From positions 39,531 to 103,530 of the forward strand of contig NZ_KK211281.1 in assembly GCF_000621445.1 (NCBI RefSeq): DNA of 64,000 bases, in the 5' to 3' direction. This document shows positions 52,498-62,268 of this stretch, in pieces. Origin of the DNA: Alkalihalobacillus bogoriensis ATCC BAA-922 (lineage in GTDB: Bacteria > Bacillota > Bacilli > Bacillales > Bacillaceae_F). The translations under genes were made by a program, and so were the position numbers. Position 1 is the stretch's first letter. Every line of letters begins with the position of its first letter. The notes below the pieces were generated by a model, which was not told the origin of the DNA, did no database searches, and saw nothing but the letters and a program-made list of their open reading frames with translations.

Positions 52498-54051
52498 ATG
52501 ACCTATAATCCACTAGAAGATGTTAAACGTTTTCATATAACTTTATTAAAAGTTAGTGAAGGAAAAAGTGAAACAATAAACCAGTTAGGTGAATATAATG
52601 GGTTAATTTATATTTCATCTGGCACAGGTTATTTACAAAGTGGAAGAGAGGAGAGAAAACTTGTTGAGGGGAAAAGTTATGTCTTTACAAGGGAGAGCAA
52701 ACTTATTTCTTCATCTCAACATTTGTATGTTTACATACTATCCTGGCACAAAAATGAAACAGAATTCGCTTTTTTATCTTCAGTTCGGTTAGCTAAACAA
52801 GTACCAGCAAAAGTGAGTCCATTATGGCAGGATGCTTTATCACTTCAAGGGAGGAAATCATACTCTGAGAGTTGTAGATTCAAAAGTACCGTATGGAATT
52901 TATTATCAATGCTAACCGAATCTTCAGAAGTAGATGAGATGGACGAAATAATCGATTACATGAGGAATCATTTAACAAAGTCTTATAAAGTTTGTATGTT
53001 AGCTGCAAAGGCGAATATGAATCCAACTTCATTTACAAGGGCTTTTAAGAAGAAGGTTGGAATATCACCGAAGGATTTCTTGATAAGAGAAAGGATACGA
53101 GTAGCAAAAGAATTAATGGTTCAAAACAAAGGAATCACAATAAAAGAAGTAGCGTTAAAGATAGGGATGCAGGATGAGTTTTACTTCAGTCGACTTTTTA
53201 AGCAAAAGGTAGGATATCCTCCAACTGTGTATATGAAAAGAGCGGAGGAGCGGATTGCTATTGTAAGTCAAATGTTTTTGCAAGATCATTTACTTTCTTT
53301 AGGTATACAGCCTGTGGCAGCACCAGCTTATCCAACGATATATTCAAAGAGCGGTGGAATACCAAGATATTTAGAAAAAGAGCTCGTAGGAACACGATTG
53401 TTAAATGCTGAAAAAGTCTTTCAACCTGATGAAATATTACAAACACATCCTGATCGGATTTTAAAAACAACTTTACATAATGGAGAAACCCAATCTGTCT
53501 TGTTATCCCATGACCTCAAGGTTGAGCATATTTCCTTTAAAACGAATTGGAATGAGTATTTACGGGAAATTGCTCGTATACTTCGAAAAGAAAGTAGAGT
53601 CGATAATATAGAACGAGAAATTGAAATTTTGGAGAATACGGTAAGAGATCAGTTGTGTCCATTAACAAAAAGGGGCAATTGGGCTGTGATTTGGGTTCGT
53701 AACAATGAAATTCGCTTATATGGATACAAAGACCATGCACTTCTTGATCTTCTTTATCAAAAATTAGGCTTTAATCCACATCCTAATTTACCAAAAAACG
53801 GTTACAAAGTGATTTCGGTGGAACAACTAGCTCATTTACAGTGTGATAAACTCCTTATTTTATGGAGTCATGAACGTGATGTTTGGAAGCTAGCTCAATT
53901 AAAAGAATGGAAAATGATGAAGGCTGTTAAAGATAACGAAGTGTACTTTCCAAACAGTAAAAATTGGGATCCATGGGGTCCATTAGGAAGAAAAAAAATG
54001 CTCATTGAATTTGCGAATACATTTCAAAAATCGAAGGTAAAATTATACTAA
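52498..54051 (+). CDS. Btr-like AraC regulator fused to a siderophore-binding domain
   Basis: A 517-residue transcription activator. An N-terminal cupin-like part (about 1-135) is followed by two AraC helix-turn-helix motifs (about 150-250; MNPTSFTRAFKKKVGISPKD and DEFYFSRLFKQKVGYPP) and a periplasmic-binding-protein-like domain (about 262-515, similar in layout to FeuA). B. subtilis Btr (YbbB) has the same three-part design and binds its siderophore directly to switch on uptake genes. Here the ligand is probably petrobactin, and the target asbA or an uptake operon elsewhere. ATG 52498 follows GGAAGGTG. Confidence 0.88.
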   Translation: MTYNPLEDVKRFHITLLKVSEGKSETINQLGEYNGLIYISSGTGYLQSGREERKLVEGKSYVFTRESKLISSSQHLYVYILSWHKNETEFAFLSSVRLAKQVPAKVSPLWQDALSLQGRKSYSESCRFKSTVWNLLSMLTESSEVDEMDEIIDYMRNHLTKSYKVCMLAAKANMNPTSFTRAFKKKVGISPKDFLIRERIRVAKELMVQNKGITIKEVALKIGMQDEFYFSRLFKQKVGYPPTVYMKRAEERIAIVSQMFLQDHLLSLGIQPVAAPAYPTIYSKSGGIPRYLEKELVGTRLLNAEKVFQPDEILQTHPDRILKTTLHNGETQSVLLSHDLKVEHISFKTNWNEYLREIARILRKESRVDNIEREIEILENTVRDQLCPLTKRGNWAVIWVRNNEIRLYGYKDHALLDLLYQKLGFNPHPNLPKNGYKVISVEQLAHLQCDKLLILWSHERDVWKLAQLKEWKMMKAVKDNEVYFPNSKNWDPWGPLGRKKMLIEFANTFQKSKVKLY

Positions 54052-54279
54052 ATGATTCATTTATCCATTCAGTATGTTAAAAATGTCCATGTTCTGTTAG
54101 GATTGTAGACTTTATAATTGAAAATGAGTTTCATTATTACTTGAAATACATATGTATAGCTAATGCTATCAGGTGGTAGTAAAGAGAATATTGAGGCGGG
54201 AAGATAGCCCGTGAAATGTCAATAATGGTTGAAAGAAAGTTAGTAACGATGATTTGATAATGAACCATTTTGCTTTTTC

Positions 54280-54312
54280 AATAGTCTTTCTTATATAGAA
54301 AGACTATTTTCT
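54280..54312. terminator. Terminator before asbA
   Basis: AATAGTCTTTCT and AGAAAGACTATT form a 12-bp stem with a 5-base loop, with TTTTTC before and TTTTCT around the end. Confidence 0.75.
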
Positions 54313-54322
54313 AGCAAGTTAT

Positions 54323-54337
54323 TGAGAATGGTTATCA
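54323..54337. promoter_or_regulatory. Fur box upstream of asbA
   Basis: TGAGAAT-G-GTTATCA is a 7-1-7 Fur palindrome with two mismatches between arms, 38 bp before the asbA start. Confidence 0.75.
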
Positions 54338-54374
54338 ACTACTAGGACGAAAGACTCTACGAAAGGGTGAGTTG

Positions 54375-56207
54375 ATGGAAGAATCCGCTAAAACAGTTGC
54401 AGAACATGCTAGCTTTCAGGCCTTTATAAATAGCTATTTACGTGAAGGTGGTAATTGCGGGAGATGGATAAGGTCCAAGGAATGGATAAAAGAAAATCCT
54501 ACTGCTGTTAATCTAACGGGCATCAATGTCATTGAGCTTGTATTAATTGAACACTCAAAGAAGTTTGTACTTGAAATCAAATACCGATCGATAGTTGGAA
54601 GACATTTAGTTGGAGTTCCGCTTAAATATTGTTCAACAACGAATCAATGGGTGAGAGAAGATCCTCTCATCGTAATGATGACACTTATTCAGGAGCTACA
54701 TTTGCTGGCAAAGAGAAAAGGTTACATTGGATTTGTCACACATTATGATGAATTAATTGTTCGATTAATAGAGAGCTATCATACGATGACAAACTATATT
54801 GAAAGTAGAATATGTGATTCAGAAAAATTATATTCCGTAAACAGTACATTTATTGAAACCGAACAATCATTACTCTTCGGTCATTGGCTTCACCCAACAC
54901 CTAAAAGTAGACAAGGTATGGCTAGTTGGCAACATAAAAACTACGCTCCAGAGCTTGCAGGTAGTTTTCAGCTTCATTATTTCGAAGTATCACGTGAGGT
55001 TATTGAAGAGGAATCCATTTTAAATCAAAAAGCGAGTGAGATAGTCACTCAATCTTTACTGAGAACGAATCCGAATCTAGATATCTCAAAGGAAAGTTGT
55101 GTAATCCCTACACATCCGCTACAAGCTCAGTGGCTTTTGCAGCAAGACTATGTTAAGGAAGCAATCGATGGTGGGCAGATTAAGAGCTTAGGAACAATGG
55201 GACCAGTTTATACAGCAACATCTTCTATTCGTACAGTTTATAGCTTTGAAGAAGATTGGATGTTAAAGTTTTCAATTCCTGTCAAGGTAACGAACTCTTT
55301 AAGGGTGAACAAGCAACATGAACTAAAAGCAGGGATAGTAATGGCTAGCTTATTCCGTAAACTTCCTTTCTTACAAAAGCATTCGACGTTTCATATTATA
55401 GAAGACCCTGCTTATCTTACAGTTCATTTACCTGGCAGGAAGGAGTCCGGTTTTGAAATTATTATAAGGTCAAACCCATTTTGTGAAAAAGAAAAGCATA
55501 AGCGAGGTTTTAATTCCGTTGCAGCTATTGCTCAAGATCCATTACCAACAAAGAAATCCAGGCTCTTTCAATTAATTGAAACGATAGCTCTTGCAGAAGG
55601 AAGAACGGTGAAAGCAGTTAGTCTAGATTGGTTCAAAAAGTATTGGAACTGTGCGATTGAACCGCTCATTCGACTATACGATGAACATGGAATTGCTCTA
55701 GAGGCGCACCAACAAAATAGTGTGTTAGATGTTTCGAATGGTTATCCTGAATCTTATTTTTACCGTGATAATCAAGGTTATTATTTATCAAAAGATTATG
55801 AAAAAGACCTTTGTTTCACCGAACCATCTTTGTTACATACACCAGAACTTTTTTATGAAGATTCACTCATTCAAGAAAGGTTTACATATTATTTATTTAT
55901 GAATCAACTTTTTTCTGTTATTTATCGCTTTGGAGCAGATGGTTTGATTCGGGAAGAAAAACTACTGCAATATTCAAAATTACAGTTACTTTTACTGGAA
56001 AAAAGATTACAAGGACAAGGGAAAAGATTCGTATCCACTATTTTACATCAAAAAAAACTGTCGTATAAAGCTAATTTACTGACTCGTTTACACGATGTCG
56101 ATGAACTATCAACAGTGCTTGAGCAAGCGATTTATACGAAGGTTGAAAATCCATTTGTAGCAATAAAGGAGGGAGAACGTGCAAAAAATTTGTCACTTAC
56201 CTTCTGA
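54375..56207 (+). CDS. asbA: AsbA, petrobactin synthetase (NIS type)
   Basis: A 610-residue NRPS-independent siderophore synthetase of the IucA/IucC family, which couples citrate to spermidine using ATP in petrobactin assembly. The ATP-binding motif HPTPKSRQGM, the second motif PTHPLQAQWLL, SSIRTVYSF and EAHQQNSVL in the FhuF-like C-terminal part are all present. ATG 54375 follows AAAGGGTGAG; TTG 54372 is one codon earlier. It is the first gene of a tight six-gene operon whose order matches asbABCDEF of the Bacillus cereus group. Confidence 0.92.
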   Translation: MEESAKTVAEHASFQAFINSYLREGGNCGRWIRSKEWIKENPTAVNLTGINVIELVLIEHSKKFVLEIKYRSIVGRHLVGVPLKYCSTTNQWVREDPLIVMMTLIQELHLLAKRKGYIGFVTHYDELIVRLIESYHTMTNYIESRICDSEKLYSVNSTFIETEQSLLFGHWLHPTPKSRQGMASWQHKNYAPELAGSFQLHYFEVSREVIEEESILNQKASEIVTQSLLRTNPNLDISKESCVIPTHPLQAQWLLQQDYVKEAIDGGQIKSLGTMGPVYTATSSIRTVYSFEEDWMLKFSIPVKVTNSLRVNKQHELKAGIVMASLFRKLPFLQKHSTFHIIEDPAYLTVHLPGRKESGFEIIIRSNPFCEKEKHKRGFNSVAAIAQDPLPTKKSRLFQLIETIALAEGRTVKAVSLDWFKKYWNCAIEPLIRLYDEHGIALEAHQQNSVLDVSNGYPESYFYRDNQGYYLSKDYEKDLCFTEPSLLHTPELFYEDSLIQERFTYYLFMNQLFSVIYRFGADGLIREEKLLQYSKLQLLLLEKRLQGQGKRFVSTILHQKKLSYKANLLTRLHDVDELSTVLEQAIYTKVENPFVAIKEGERAKNLSLTF

Positions 56208-57921
56208 TAGACAAATGTTGCGAGTCAAACGTCAATTACTAGAAGCGATGATGTTTGAAGGTCTAATTTCCTTTGAAGAATATAAAACTGAAGATGATAA
56301 ATATTCTTTGTTTTATATATACGGTAAAAAACGTAAATATCAATGTGAAGGACGTAGAACAGTATTTAATCGCATTCGAATAAAGGAGAATAGCTTATTT
56401 TATGTAAAAAATCAGAGGTTAATAGAAACAACGATTGAGGACCTGTTAGAAGAACTTTGCTCAAATCATAAGGATAAAGCTCAATTGCAGCATGAATTAT
56501 GGCAAACGGTAAAACTATGTCAGTGGAATGAGACACATCTTTCTCAACCATATTCTAGGAGAGATTCAAGCTATGAAGAGTTAGAATCCGAATTAATAGA
56601 GGGACACCTGTATCACCCTTGTTTTAAATCAAGGACGAATTTTACTATAGATGATCATGAAATGTATGGCCCAGAAGCAAAGCAATCTTTCTCTTTAGTT
56701 TGGCTAGCAGTCAGACGAAGCAAGACTCAGATCTCGATGTTAGAAGAAGAAAAGGAATTCTGGCAAAAAGAGCTCGGCTTGAAATCGTGGAAAGAATGGA
56801 TAAAGCAGCTTGAGCTATTAGGGTGCCATTTTGACGATTATACATTTCTTCCGGTTCATCCATGGCAATGGAATTCATTTAAAGAGAATATAACTGAATA
56901 TATGGCAAGAGAAGATATTTACTTATTAGGAGTGAAAGGAGATCAATATCGTGCAACTCAGTCTGTTCGTACGTTAATAAATAAATCTAATCCAAAGAAA
57001 GCCTATTTAAAATTGTCAATGAATTTGGTGAACACATCTTCTTTAAGGACGTTAAAATCTCATTCAGTCTGCTCAGCACCGTATATATCACAATGGATCG
57101 AACGAATCATTCAATCAGACTCTTATTTAAAAAATGAAGCTCAATTAGCTATATTAAAAGAATATGCGGGCATCATTTTTGAACCAGAAGAAGGTCAAAG
57201 TGAAAATGTAGAAGGTCAGCTTGGTTGTATATGGAGAGAGAGCGTGCACACTCATTTGAGGAAAAAAGAACAAGCTGTCCCGTTTACTGCACTTATGTTA
57301 TCTGAGGAAGATGGCAAACCTTTTATCGATCCATGGCTTATATACTATGGAATAGAAGAATGGATTAATCAATTTATCGAAATCAGTGTTATCCCAATTT
57401 GGCATTTGCTTGTTGCTCATGGCATTGCGGTTGAAGCGCATGCGCAAAATATGATTTTATTGCATAAAGATGGGTGGCCGATCCGTGTTGTCTTACGTGA
57501 TTTCCATGAAAGTATAGAGTATACAAAAGAGTATATTGCAGATAAAAAGCTTGTTCCTCATTTTGAAAACATACATAAAGATTATGAACATGCACCTGAA
57601 GATGTCTATTATTGGATGTCGAAAGTTGAAGCATTACGAGAGTTGGTTATGGATACATTATTTGTGTTTCATTTATCTGAATTATCATCCTTACTTGAAG
57701 AACAGCATGGCTACAAAGAAGAGGTGTTTTGGACTCAAGTGGCAACCGCTATTGATAAACATTTGTACAAGTTTCCGGAATTGAAAAAGCGGCATGACAT
57801 GCTTCAGTACAATAAACGAAAAATATATGTTGAATCATTACTGAAAAAGAAAATACAAGGGGTAGAAGAAGGAAATTTCCGTCATCTTGTACGAAATATT
57901 TTTTATAGAGAGGAAGGATGA
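56179..57921 (+). CDS. asbB: AsbB, petrobactin synthetase (NIS type)
   Basis: A 580-residue second IucA/IucC-family synthetase that performs the remaining amide formation between citrate and spermidine or its dihydroxybenzoyl derivative. Motifs are HLYHPCFKSRTNF, PVHPWQWNSF, ATQSVRTL and VEAHAQNMIL. It starts with GTG after AAGGAGGG and overlaps asbA by 29 bp, so the two are co-translated. Confidence 0.92.
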   Translation: MQKICHLPSDRQMLRVKRQLLEAMMFEGLISFEEYKTEDDKYSLFYIYGKKRKYQCEGRRTVFNRIRIKENSLFYVKNQRLIETTIEDLLEELCSNHKDKAQLQHELWQTVKLCQWNETHLSQPYSRRDSSYEELESELIEGHLYHPCFKSRTNFTIDDHEMYGPEAKQSFSLVWLAVRRSKTQISMLEEEKEFWQKELGLKSWKEWIKQLELLGCHFDDYTFLPVHPWQWNSFKENITEYMAREDIYLLGVKGDQYRATQSVRTLINKSNPKKAYLKLSMNLVNTSSLRTLKSHSVCSAPYISQWIERIIQSDSYLKNEAQLAILKEYAGIIFEPEEGQSENVEGQLGCIWRESVHTHLRKKEQAVPFTALMLSEEDGKPFIDPWLIYYGIEEWINQFIEISVIPIWHLLVAHGIAVEAHAQNMILLHKDGWPIRVVLRDFHESIEYTKEYIADKKLVPHFENIHKDYEHAPEDVYYWMSKVEALRELVMDTLFVFHLSELSSLLEEQHGYKEEVFWTQVATAIDKHLYKFPELKKRHDMLQYNKRKIYVESLLKKKIQGVEEGNFRHLVRNIFYREEG

Positions 57922-57922
57922 A

Positions 57923-59155
57923 ATGTTCTATATTAATGATGATTACTACACTACCCAAGATTTAGAAAAACAGTTTAGTGATTTTGAAAATAACTCGTAT
58001 ATCCATGAGTGTAATAATAGGAGATTTGCTGTTTGTCTATCAGATACGTTTCAGTGTATTGCGCTGTGTTTATTCATACGTCAACAAGGGGGGACGATAT
58101 TACCGATTCATCCTTTCACTCCTAAAGAAGCTGCTATTAGAATGGCATCTAGCGCTTCAAGTAATATGTTATTCTATCAAACATTAGATTCAGTTATTAT
58201 GCTAACAAATGAAGAACACGTAGAAGAAGGCGGCCTAATCCAAATGAGTTCTGGAACAACAGGAGCTCCTAAGTGTATCAAACGAACGTGGGCATCGATT
58301 GAGGAAGAGCTGAAAGCCTATGTTCTTACTTTACCCATAGACCGATCATCAAAGTCGATTATTGCCTGCCCTGTTACACATTCTTACGGATTAATAAGTG
58401 GTGTGTTGGCAAGCTTAGAAAGAGGAGATGAGCCATTACTTATTACAATTCTGAATCCAAAGTATATATTGAAAAAATTACAAGAGCATCCATCACATAT
58501 TCTTTATGCAGCACCAGCTCTTCTTCATACGATTTCTTGTTTAGCTAAAAGTAAACTGCGATTAGATAAAGTGATGACTTCTGGAACGATGATACCTGAG
58601 AGCTGGCTAGATTCAATCAAACAAGTATCAACAACGGTTCTTCAGCAATATGGTTGTTCGGAAGTAGGTTGTATATCAATTCACCCTGACTTACATATTG
58701 CTCGGGAAGTTGGATATCCACTGCCGCATATAAAGGTGGAAGCTGGTGAAATAGGAAATCCGAGTGAAATTGTTGTTCATTCATCAAGGGGGACAATTTA
58801 TACAAAAGACCTTGGTTATATAAAGGATGGTGTTTTGTCATTTCTATCGAGGATGGACGATATGATTAATGTAGCCGGCTTAAATGTCTATCCGCAAGAA
58901 GTAGAAGATGTTCTGCTTAAGGAACCAAGAGTAGTAGACGTAGTTGTATATAAGAAGCCAAACATGTTATCTGGTGAACGTGTTTGTGTCCAGTATGTTT
59001 CAAACAGTGTGATTAAAGAAATAGAGCTGCGCGAATGGTGCAGTAGATTCCTAGCACCATATCAAATACCAATGGAATTCATAAGAGTAGCACAAATTGA
59101 AAAATTACCTAATGGAAAAGTAAGTAGAAAAAAATTATCGGAGTCAATCGTATGA
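57923..59155 (+). CDS. asbC: AsbC, 3,4-dihydroxybenzoate-AMP ligase
   Basis: A 410-residue adenylate-forming enzyme that activates 3,4-dihydroxybenzoate and loads it on the carrier AsbD. Core motifs are MSSGTTGAPKCIKRTW (A3), QYGCSEVG (A5), DLGYIKDG (A7), NVAGLNVYPQEVE (A8) and LPNGKVSRKKL (A10, catalytic Lys). It is shorter than common 500-residue family members, as AsbC is. ATG 57923 lies 1 bp after the asbB stop, with GAGGAAGG upstream. Confidence 0.9.
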   Translation: MFYINDDYYTTQDLEKQFSDFENNSYIHECNNRRFAVCLSDTFQCIALCLFIRQQGGTILPIHPFTPKEAAIRMASSASSNMLFYQTLDSVIMLTNEEHVEEGGLIQMSSGTTGAPKCIKRTWASIEEELKAYVLTLPIDRSSKSIIACPVTHSYGLISGVLASLERGDEPLLITILNPKYILKKLQEHPSHILYAAPALLHTISCLAKSKLRLDKVMTSGTMIPESWLDSIKQVSTTVLQQYGCSEVGCISIHPDLHIAREVGYPLPHIKVEAGEIGNPSEIVVHSSRGTIYTKDLGYIKDGVLSFLSRMDDMINVAGLNVYPQEVEDVLLKEPRVVDVVVYKKPNMLSGERVCVQYVSNSVIKEIELREWCSRFLAPYQIPMEFIRVAQIEKLPNGKVSRKKLSESIV

Positions 59156-59433
59156 CGAAAGAACAAATCATTGAAAGCATATATGACATTTTGAAATATC
59201 AGTTAAAGCTACAAACCATTGACTTTTTCCATATAAATGCACGTTTAAATGAAGATCTTTATTTGGATTCTATCTTATTATTAGAGCTTATTCTTCATAT
59301 TGAGCTAGACATAGGAATCGAAATCCCTGATGACGCAATTGTACCAAAAGATTTTTATACAGTAGAAAGTCTTGCCGATTTTCTCCTTCAAGAACAAAAC
59401 AAAAAAACAGCGGGGGAAGTTGTAAATGATTAA
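59152..59433 (+). CDS. asbD: AsbD, aryl carrier protein
   Basis: A 93-residue acyl-carrier-type protein. The phosphopantetheine-attachment Ser lies in LYLDSILLLEL (about 44-54). It carries the dihydroxybenzoyl group between AsbC and AsbE. It overlaps asbC by 4 bp (ATGA), showing translational coupling. Confidence 0.9.
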   Translation: MTKEQIIESIYDILKYQLKLQTIDFFHINARLNEDLYLDSILLLELILHIELDIGIEIPDDAIVPKDFYTVESLADFLLQEQNKKTAGEVVND

Positions 59434-60406
59434 AGTCCATTGTTTTGTTAGTTGTGTATGTGAAGTTATTAAGAAAACAACGGGTGTTGACCATAGACCA
59501 TACTACTTTGGTGTGTGGGATGCGGATTATGACATGCTTGAGGATGGAACGATCACTTATCACTCTGCTAATATTGACCATCAATTCTTTCAAACATGGT
59601 ATGAAATGCTTTATGGTATCAAAATCTATCAATGGTATGACAAAAATAAGTCTAAACAAGAAAACATAGTGGAGTTGGAACGATTACTAAAAGGTCATGT
59701 AAAACATCAGTATATTATGGTGATGCTGGACCTCTCTATGCTTCCTGAAAGAGAAAATAAGTTCAACCAAAAGCCTTTTCCTCACTATGTCATGCTTGAG
59801 CCGACAGATAAAGAAGATGAATGGTTTATGTATGATCCTGATTTTAGATGGGAAGGAATCCTTGAAAAGGAAAGGATTATTAATGCTATAAAAGAACCGT
59901 GTGCAGAAGGAGGATTTTATTTTAATGGAGCTTCCATTATTCCTCCTAGTGTAGAGACAGTGGAAGCTTATTTTAACACGTGTATGAAACATGATATTAA
60001 TCCGATTATCAAATCTGTATATGACGTTGTTTCATCTTATACCGTTGGGGAGCAGAAGGAGAATGTAGCAAATATCCATCTTGCATTGAAGCAATTACCT
60101 GTATTAGCCATTAGGAAATATGCTTACGAACATGCTTTTGCGTACTTTTGGGATTATCTTGGTTGGGAAAAAGATGGTTTTGAAGCATGGTGCAATGATA
60201 TTGAACAACTTGTTAATGGGTTTACAACGATACAATATCGAGCCATGAAGCTTGCTAAAACAAAGGATTTAACAATAGCTGAAACTATATTTGAAAAGCT
60301 AGAGGAACAAAATGAGCTAGAATATAAAATTAAAAATGGCTTACGAACGTGTTTTAATGCTTGGTTATGTGAACAAAATAATCAAAAGAAAAAGGTGACA
60401 ACCTAA
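59426..60406 (+). CDS. asbE: AsbE, dihydroxybenzoyl transferase
   Basis: A 326-residue protein by position and size matching AsbE, the condensing enzyme that moves 3,4-dihydroxybenzoate from AsbD to spermidine. It starts MIKVHCFVSCVCEVIKKTTG. I see no general motif; the family is specific to petrobactin clusters. It overlaps asbD by 8 bp and abuts asbF. Confidence 0.85.
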   Translation: MIKVHCFVSCVCEVIKKTTGVDHRPYYFGVWDADYDMLEDGTITYHSANIDHQFFQTWYEMLYGIKIYQWYDKNKSKQENIVELERLLKGHVKHQYIMVMLDLSMLPERENKFNQKPFPHYVMLEPTDKEDEWFMYDPDFRWEGILEKERIINAIKEPCAEGGFYFNGASIIPPSVETVEAYFNTCMKHDINPIIKSVYDVVSSYTVGEQKENVANIHLALKQLPVLAIRKYAYEHAFAYFWDYLGWEKDGFEAWCNDIEQLVNGFTTIQYRAMKLAKTKDLTIAETIFEKLEEQNELEYKIKNGLRTCFNAWLCEQNNQKKKVTT

Positions 60407-61251
60407 TGAAACTCTCAGTATGTACTATTTCTTTTCGTCATCACCTCCAATCCATTGACCAAATCGTTCATTGGGCAAGAACTCATCATTTCCAAGGAGT
60501 TGAACTTTGGGGAATACATGCAAAAAATCTTGAAGGTAATCCGAAATATGGAGCAGAGTGGTTGAATTCTTATGGATTACAGACAAGTATGATTAGTGAT
60601 TACCTTCCTTTAGAAGGATCAACATCACATATGATAACTGAAACAATGAAAATATCTAAACTTGCAAAAAAATGGGGGACAAACAAGATTCGTACGTTTG
60701 TAGGGAGAGCAGGAAGCTTAAAAATAAGTAAATCGGAAAGAAAACACTTAATTAGTAAGCTTCAAATGATTTGCGATTATTTTGAGTCAGAAGGGCAGTT
60801 TGTTCTTGTGGAAACCCATCCAAATACATTAACAGATAATCTCGCTTCTACTATTCAATTGATTGAAGAAGTGAATCATCCAGCATTACGAATTAATTTT
60901 GATGTCCTTCATATATGGGAATCAGGAGCAAATCCAATTGAAGCATTTAGAAGGCTTTGTCCATTTGTTTCGCATTTTCATTTTAAAAATATTTCTTCGC
61001 GTGAGCATTTAAATGTATTTTCACCGGCAAATGTCTATGCCGCAGCAGGCTCAAGGGAGGGAATGACATCATTATTTACGGGTGCCATTAATTACGAAGA
61101 TTTTCTTAATGAAGTTATTCCAACTATGGAAGTGGAAGCATCGTTAGAATGGTTTGGTCCTAATGTTTGGGATGTACTGGAAAATGACCGTAGTGAAATT
61201 AAAAAGAGGTTTGAAGAAAATTCTTTGCAAGGGTATTATTCAAAGACTTGA
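60406..61251 (+). CDS. asbF: AsbF, 3-dehydroshikimate dehydratase
   Basis: A 281-residue xylose-isomerase-like TIM barrel that converts 3-dehydroshikimate to 3,4-dihydroxybenzoate, the catechol precursor of petrobactin. Likely metal ligands are Glu in VLVETHPNT, Asp in NFDVLHIW, His in HFHFKN and Glu in VEASLEWFG. Start and asbE stop share one base (TAATG). It is the last gene of the operon; a terminator follows after 110 bp. Confidence 0.92.
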   Translation: MKLSVCTISFRHHLQSIDQIVHWARTHHFQGVELWGIHAKNLEGNPKYGAEWLNSYGLQTSMISDYLPLEGSTSHMITETMKISKLAKKWGTNKIRTFVGRAGSLKISKSERKHLISKLQMICDYFESEGQFVLVETHPNTLTDNLASTIQLIEEVNHPALRINFDVLHIWESGANPIEAFRRLCPFVSHFHFKNISSREHLNVFSPANVYAAAGSREGMTSLFTGAINYEDFLNEVIPTMEVEASLEWFGPNVWDVLENDRSEIKKRFEENSLQGYYSKT

Positions 61252-61362
61252 CAGTTGTAAGTTTGGTAAAGACATGGTCTGTCTGTATTAAGCTGTTCAC
61301 TTAGATTAGGGAGAATAAGAGAGAGAAATCATTCAATCAAACCAATACTTCATATAGATATG

Positions 61363-61400
61363 AAATAAACCCATCTATCATTTTAGATGGGTTTATTTAT
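61363..61400. terminator. Bidirectional terminator between asbF and the minus-strand pair
   Basis: AAATAAACCCATCTA and TAGATGGGTTTATTT form a perfect 15-bp stem with a 6-base loop, with A- and T-rich flanks. It can serve both converging transcripts. Confidence 0.9.
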
Positions 61401-61421
61401 TTCCTTTTTATGAAGTCATCT

Positions 61422-62257
61422 TTATTTTTGCTTTTTTCTACCCGTAACAAGTAATGTCACTGTAGCTCCAACGAATAAAGCAATCAAGGCAGTTAGGATT
61501 AAACTCCACAAACTTGCATCGAATGAGCCTCTTTGTTGTTCTGTATTTCCAGTATCTAGTAAGAATGTAGAAGTTCGACTAGTTTTTATATATTCTTCAC
61601 CGTCAAGAACTCCCTCTTCATCCGTCCTAACATTCGCTTTAATTAACCATTCACCAGACGAAGAAAGATTCAGTTCAAAGAGTCCGTTTTCGTCACTTTC
61701 TCCTTCTAACACTTCTCCTTTAGGTCCATATCCACTTATAATAGCATGAGAAACAGCTTCCCCATCTAATAACACTTGCCCTTCGAAAAAACCAGTTGTA
61801 AAGTTTGAAAGACTATTGGTTGGGACAACTTCTAATGCTAAATTTGTTGGTTGTTGGGACGTTTCATCCCCATCCCCTTTATAAAAAATCGTTTTTGCCA
61901 TTTGTAAGCTTAATTGTGTATCTCCACCATCAGGGGTGTACGTACTCGGTTTTCGTTCTGCCCAAAATACATATTCTCCTTCTTTCGTCGGTTGGAAGTA
62001 AGCTCTAGCCTGCACACCTATTTTTTCTAAAGGTAACGATTCGACACTTCCATCTGGATAGCGGACTTGCAGTTTATAATTTTCATAATTTCCTTCGTCT
62101 ACAAAATCTCTAATATGTCCCCATAGGACATCAATTTGGAGTTCACCTGAAGATTGGTCCTCCTGAATTTGGATAAATAGCTCATGGGCTAAACCTTTAG
62201 GAATAAAGGAAAAAAAATAACGACGGCTAAAAAAGAGATGAAACACTTTTTGTTCAA
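61422..62257 (-). pseudogene. DUF4198-like secreted, membrane-anchored protein, signal peptide frame-shifted
   Basis: With one base added it encodes about 278 residues: a signal peptide from TTG 62257 (after GGAGGAATT), an extracellular part with ELQIDVLWGHIRDF and WAERKPSTYTPDG, a carboxypeptidase-regulatory-like sandwich (about 165-235), a C-terminal transmembrane helix and a basic tail. The signal frame and the body frame differ by one base at a run of eight A (62210-62217, T on the coding strand). The body frame alone is open from 62246. After cleavage the mature protein would begin HELFIQ, as in DUF4198 metal-uptake-associated proteins. Confidence 0.65.
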
Positions 62258-62268
62258 TTTAATTCCTC

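Larger units (their letters stand above)
54052..54374. other. Control region of the asb operon
   Basis: It holds TGAAAATGAGTTTCA (54119-54133), a weak Fur-like palindrome, a terminator (54280-54312) and a good Fur box (54323-54337). The hairpin between the two Fur-like sites could end leaky transcription from the regulator gene. Confidence 0.6.
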
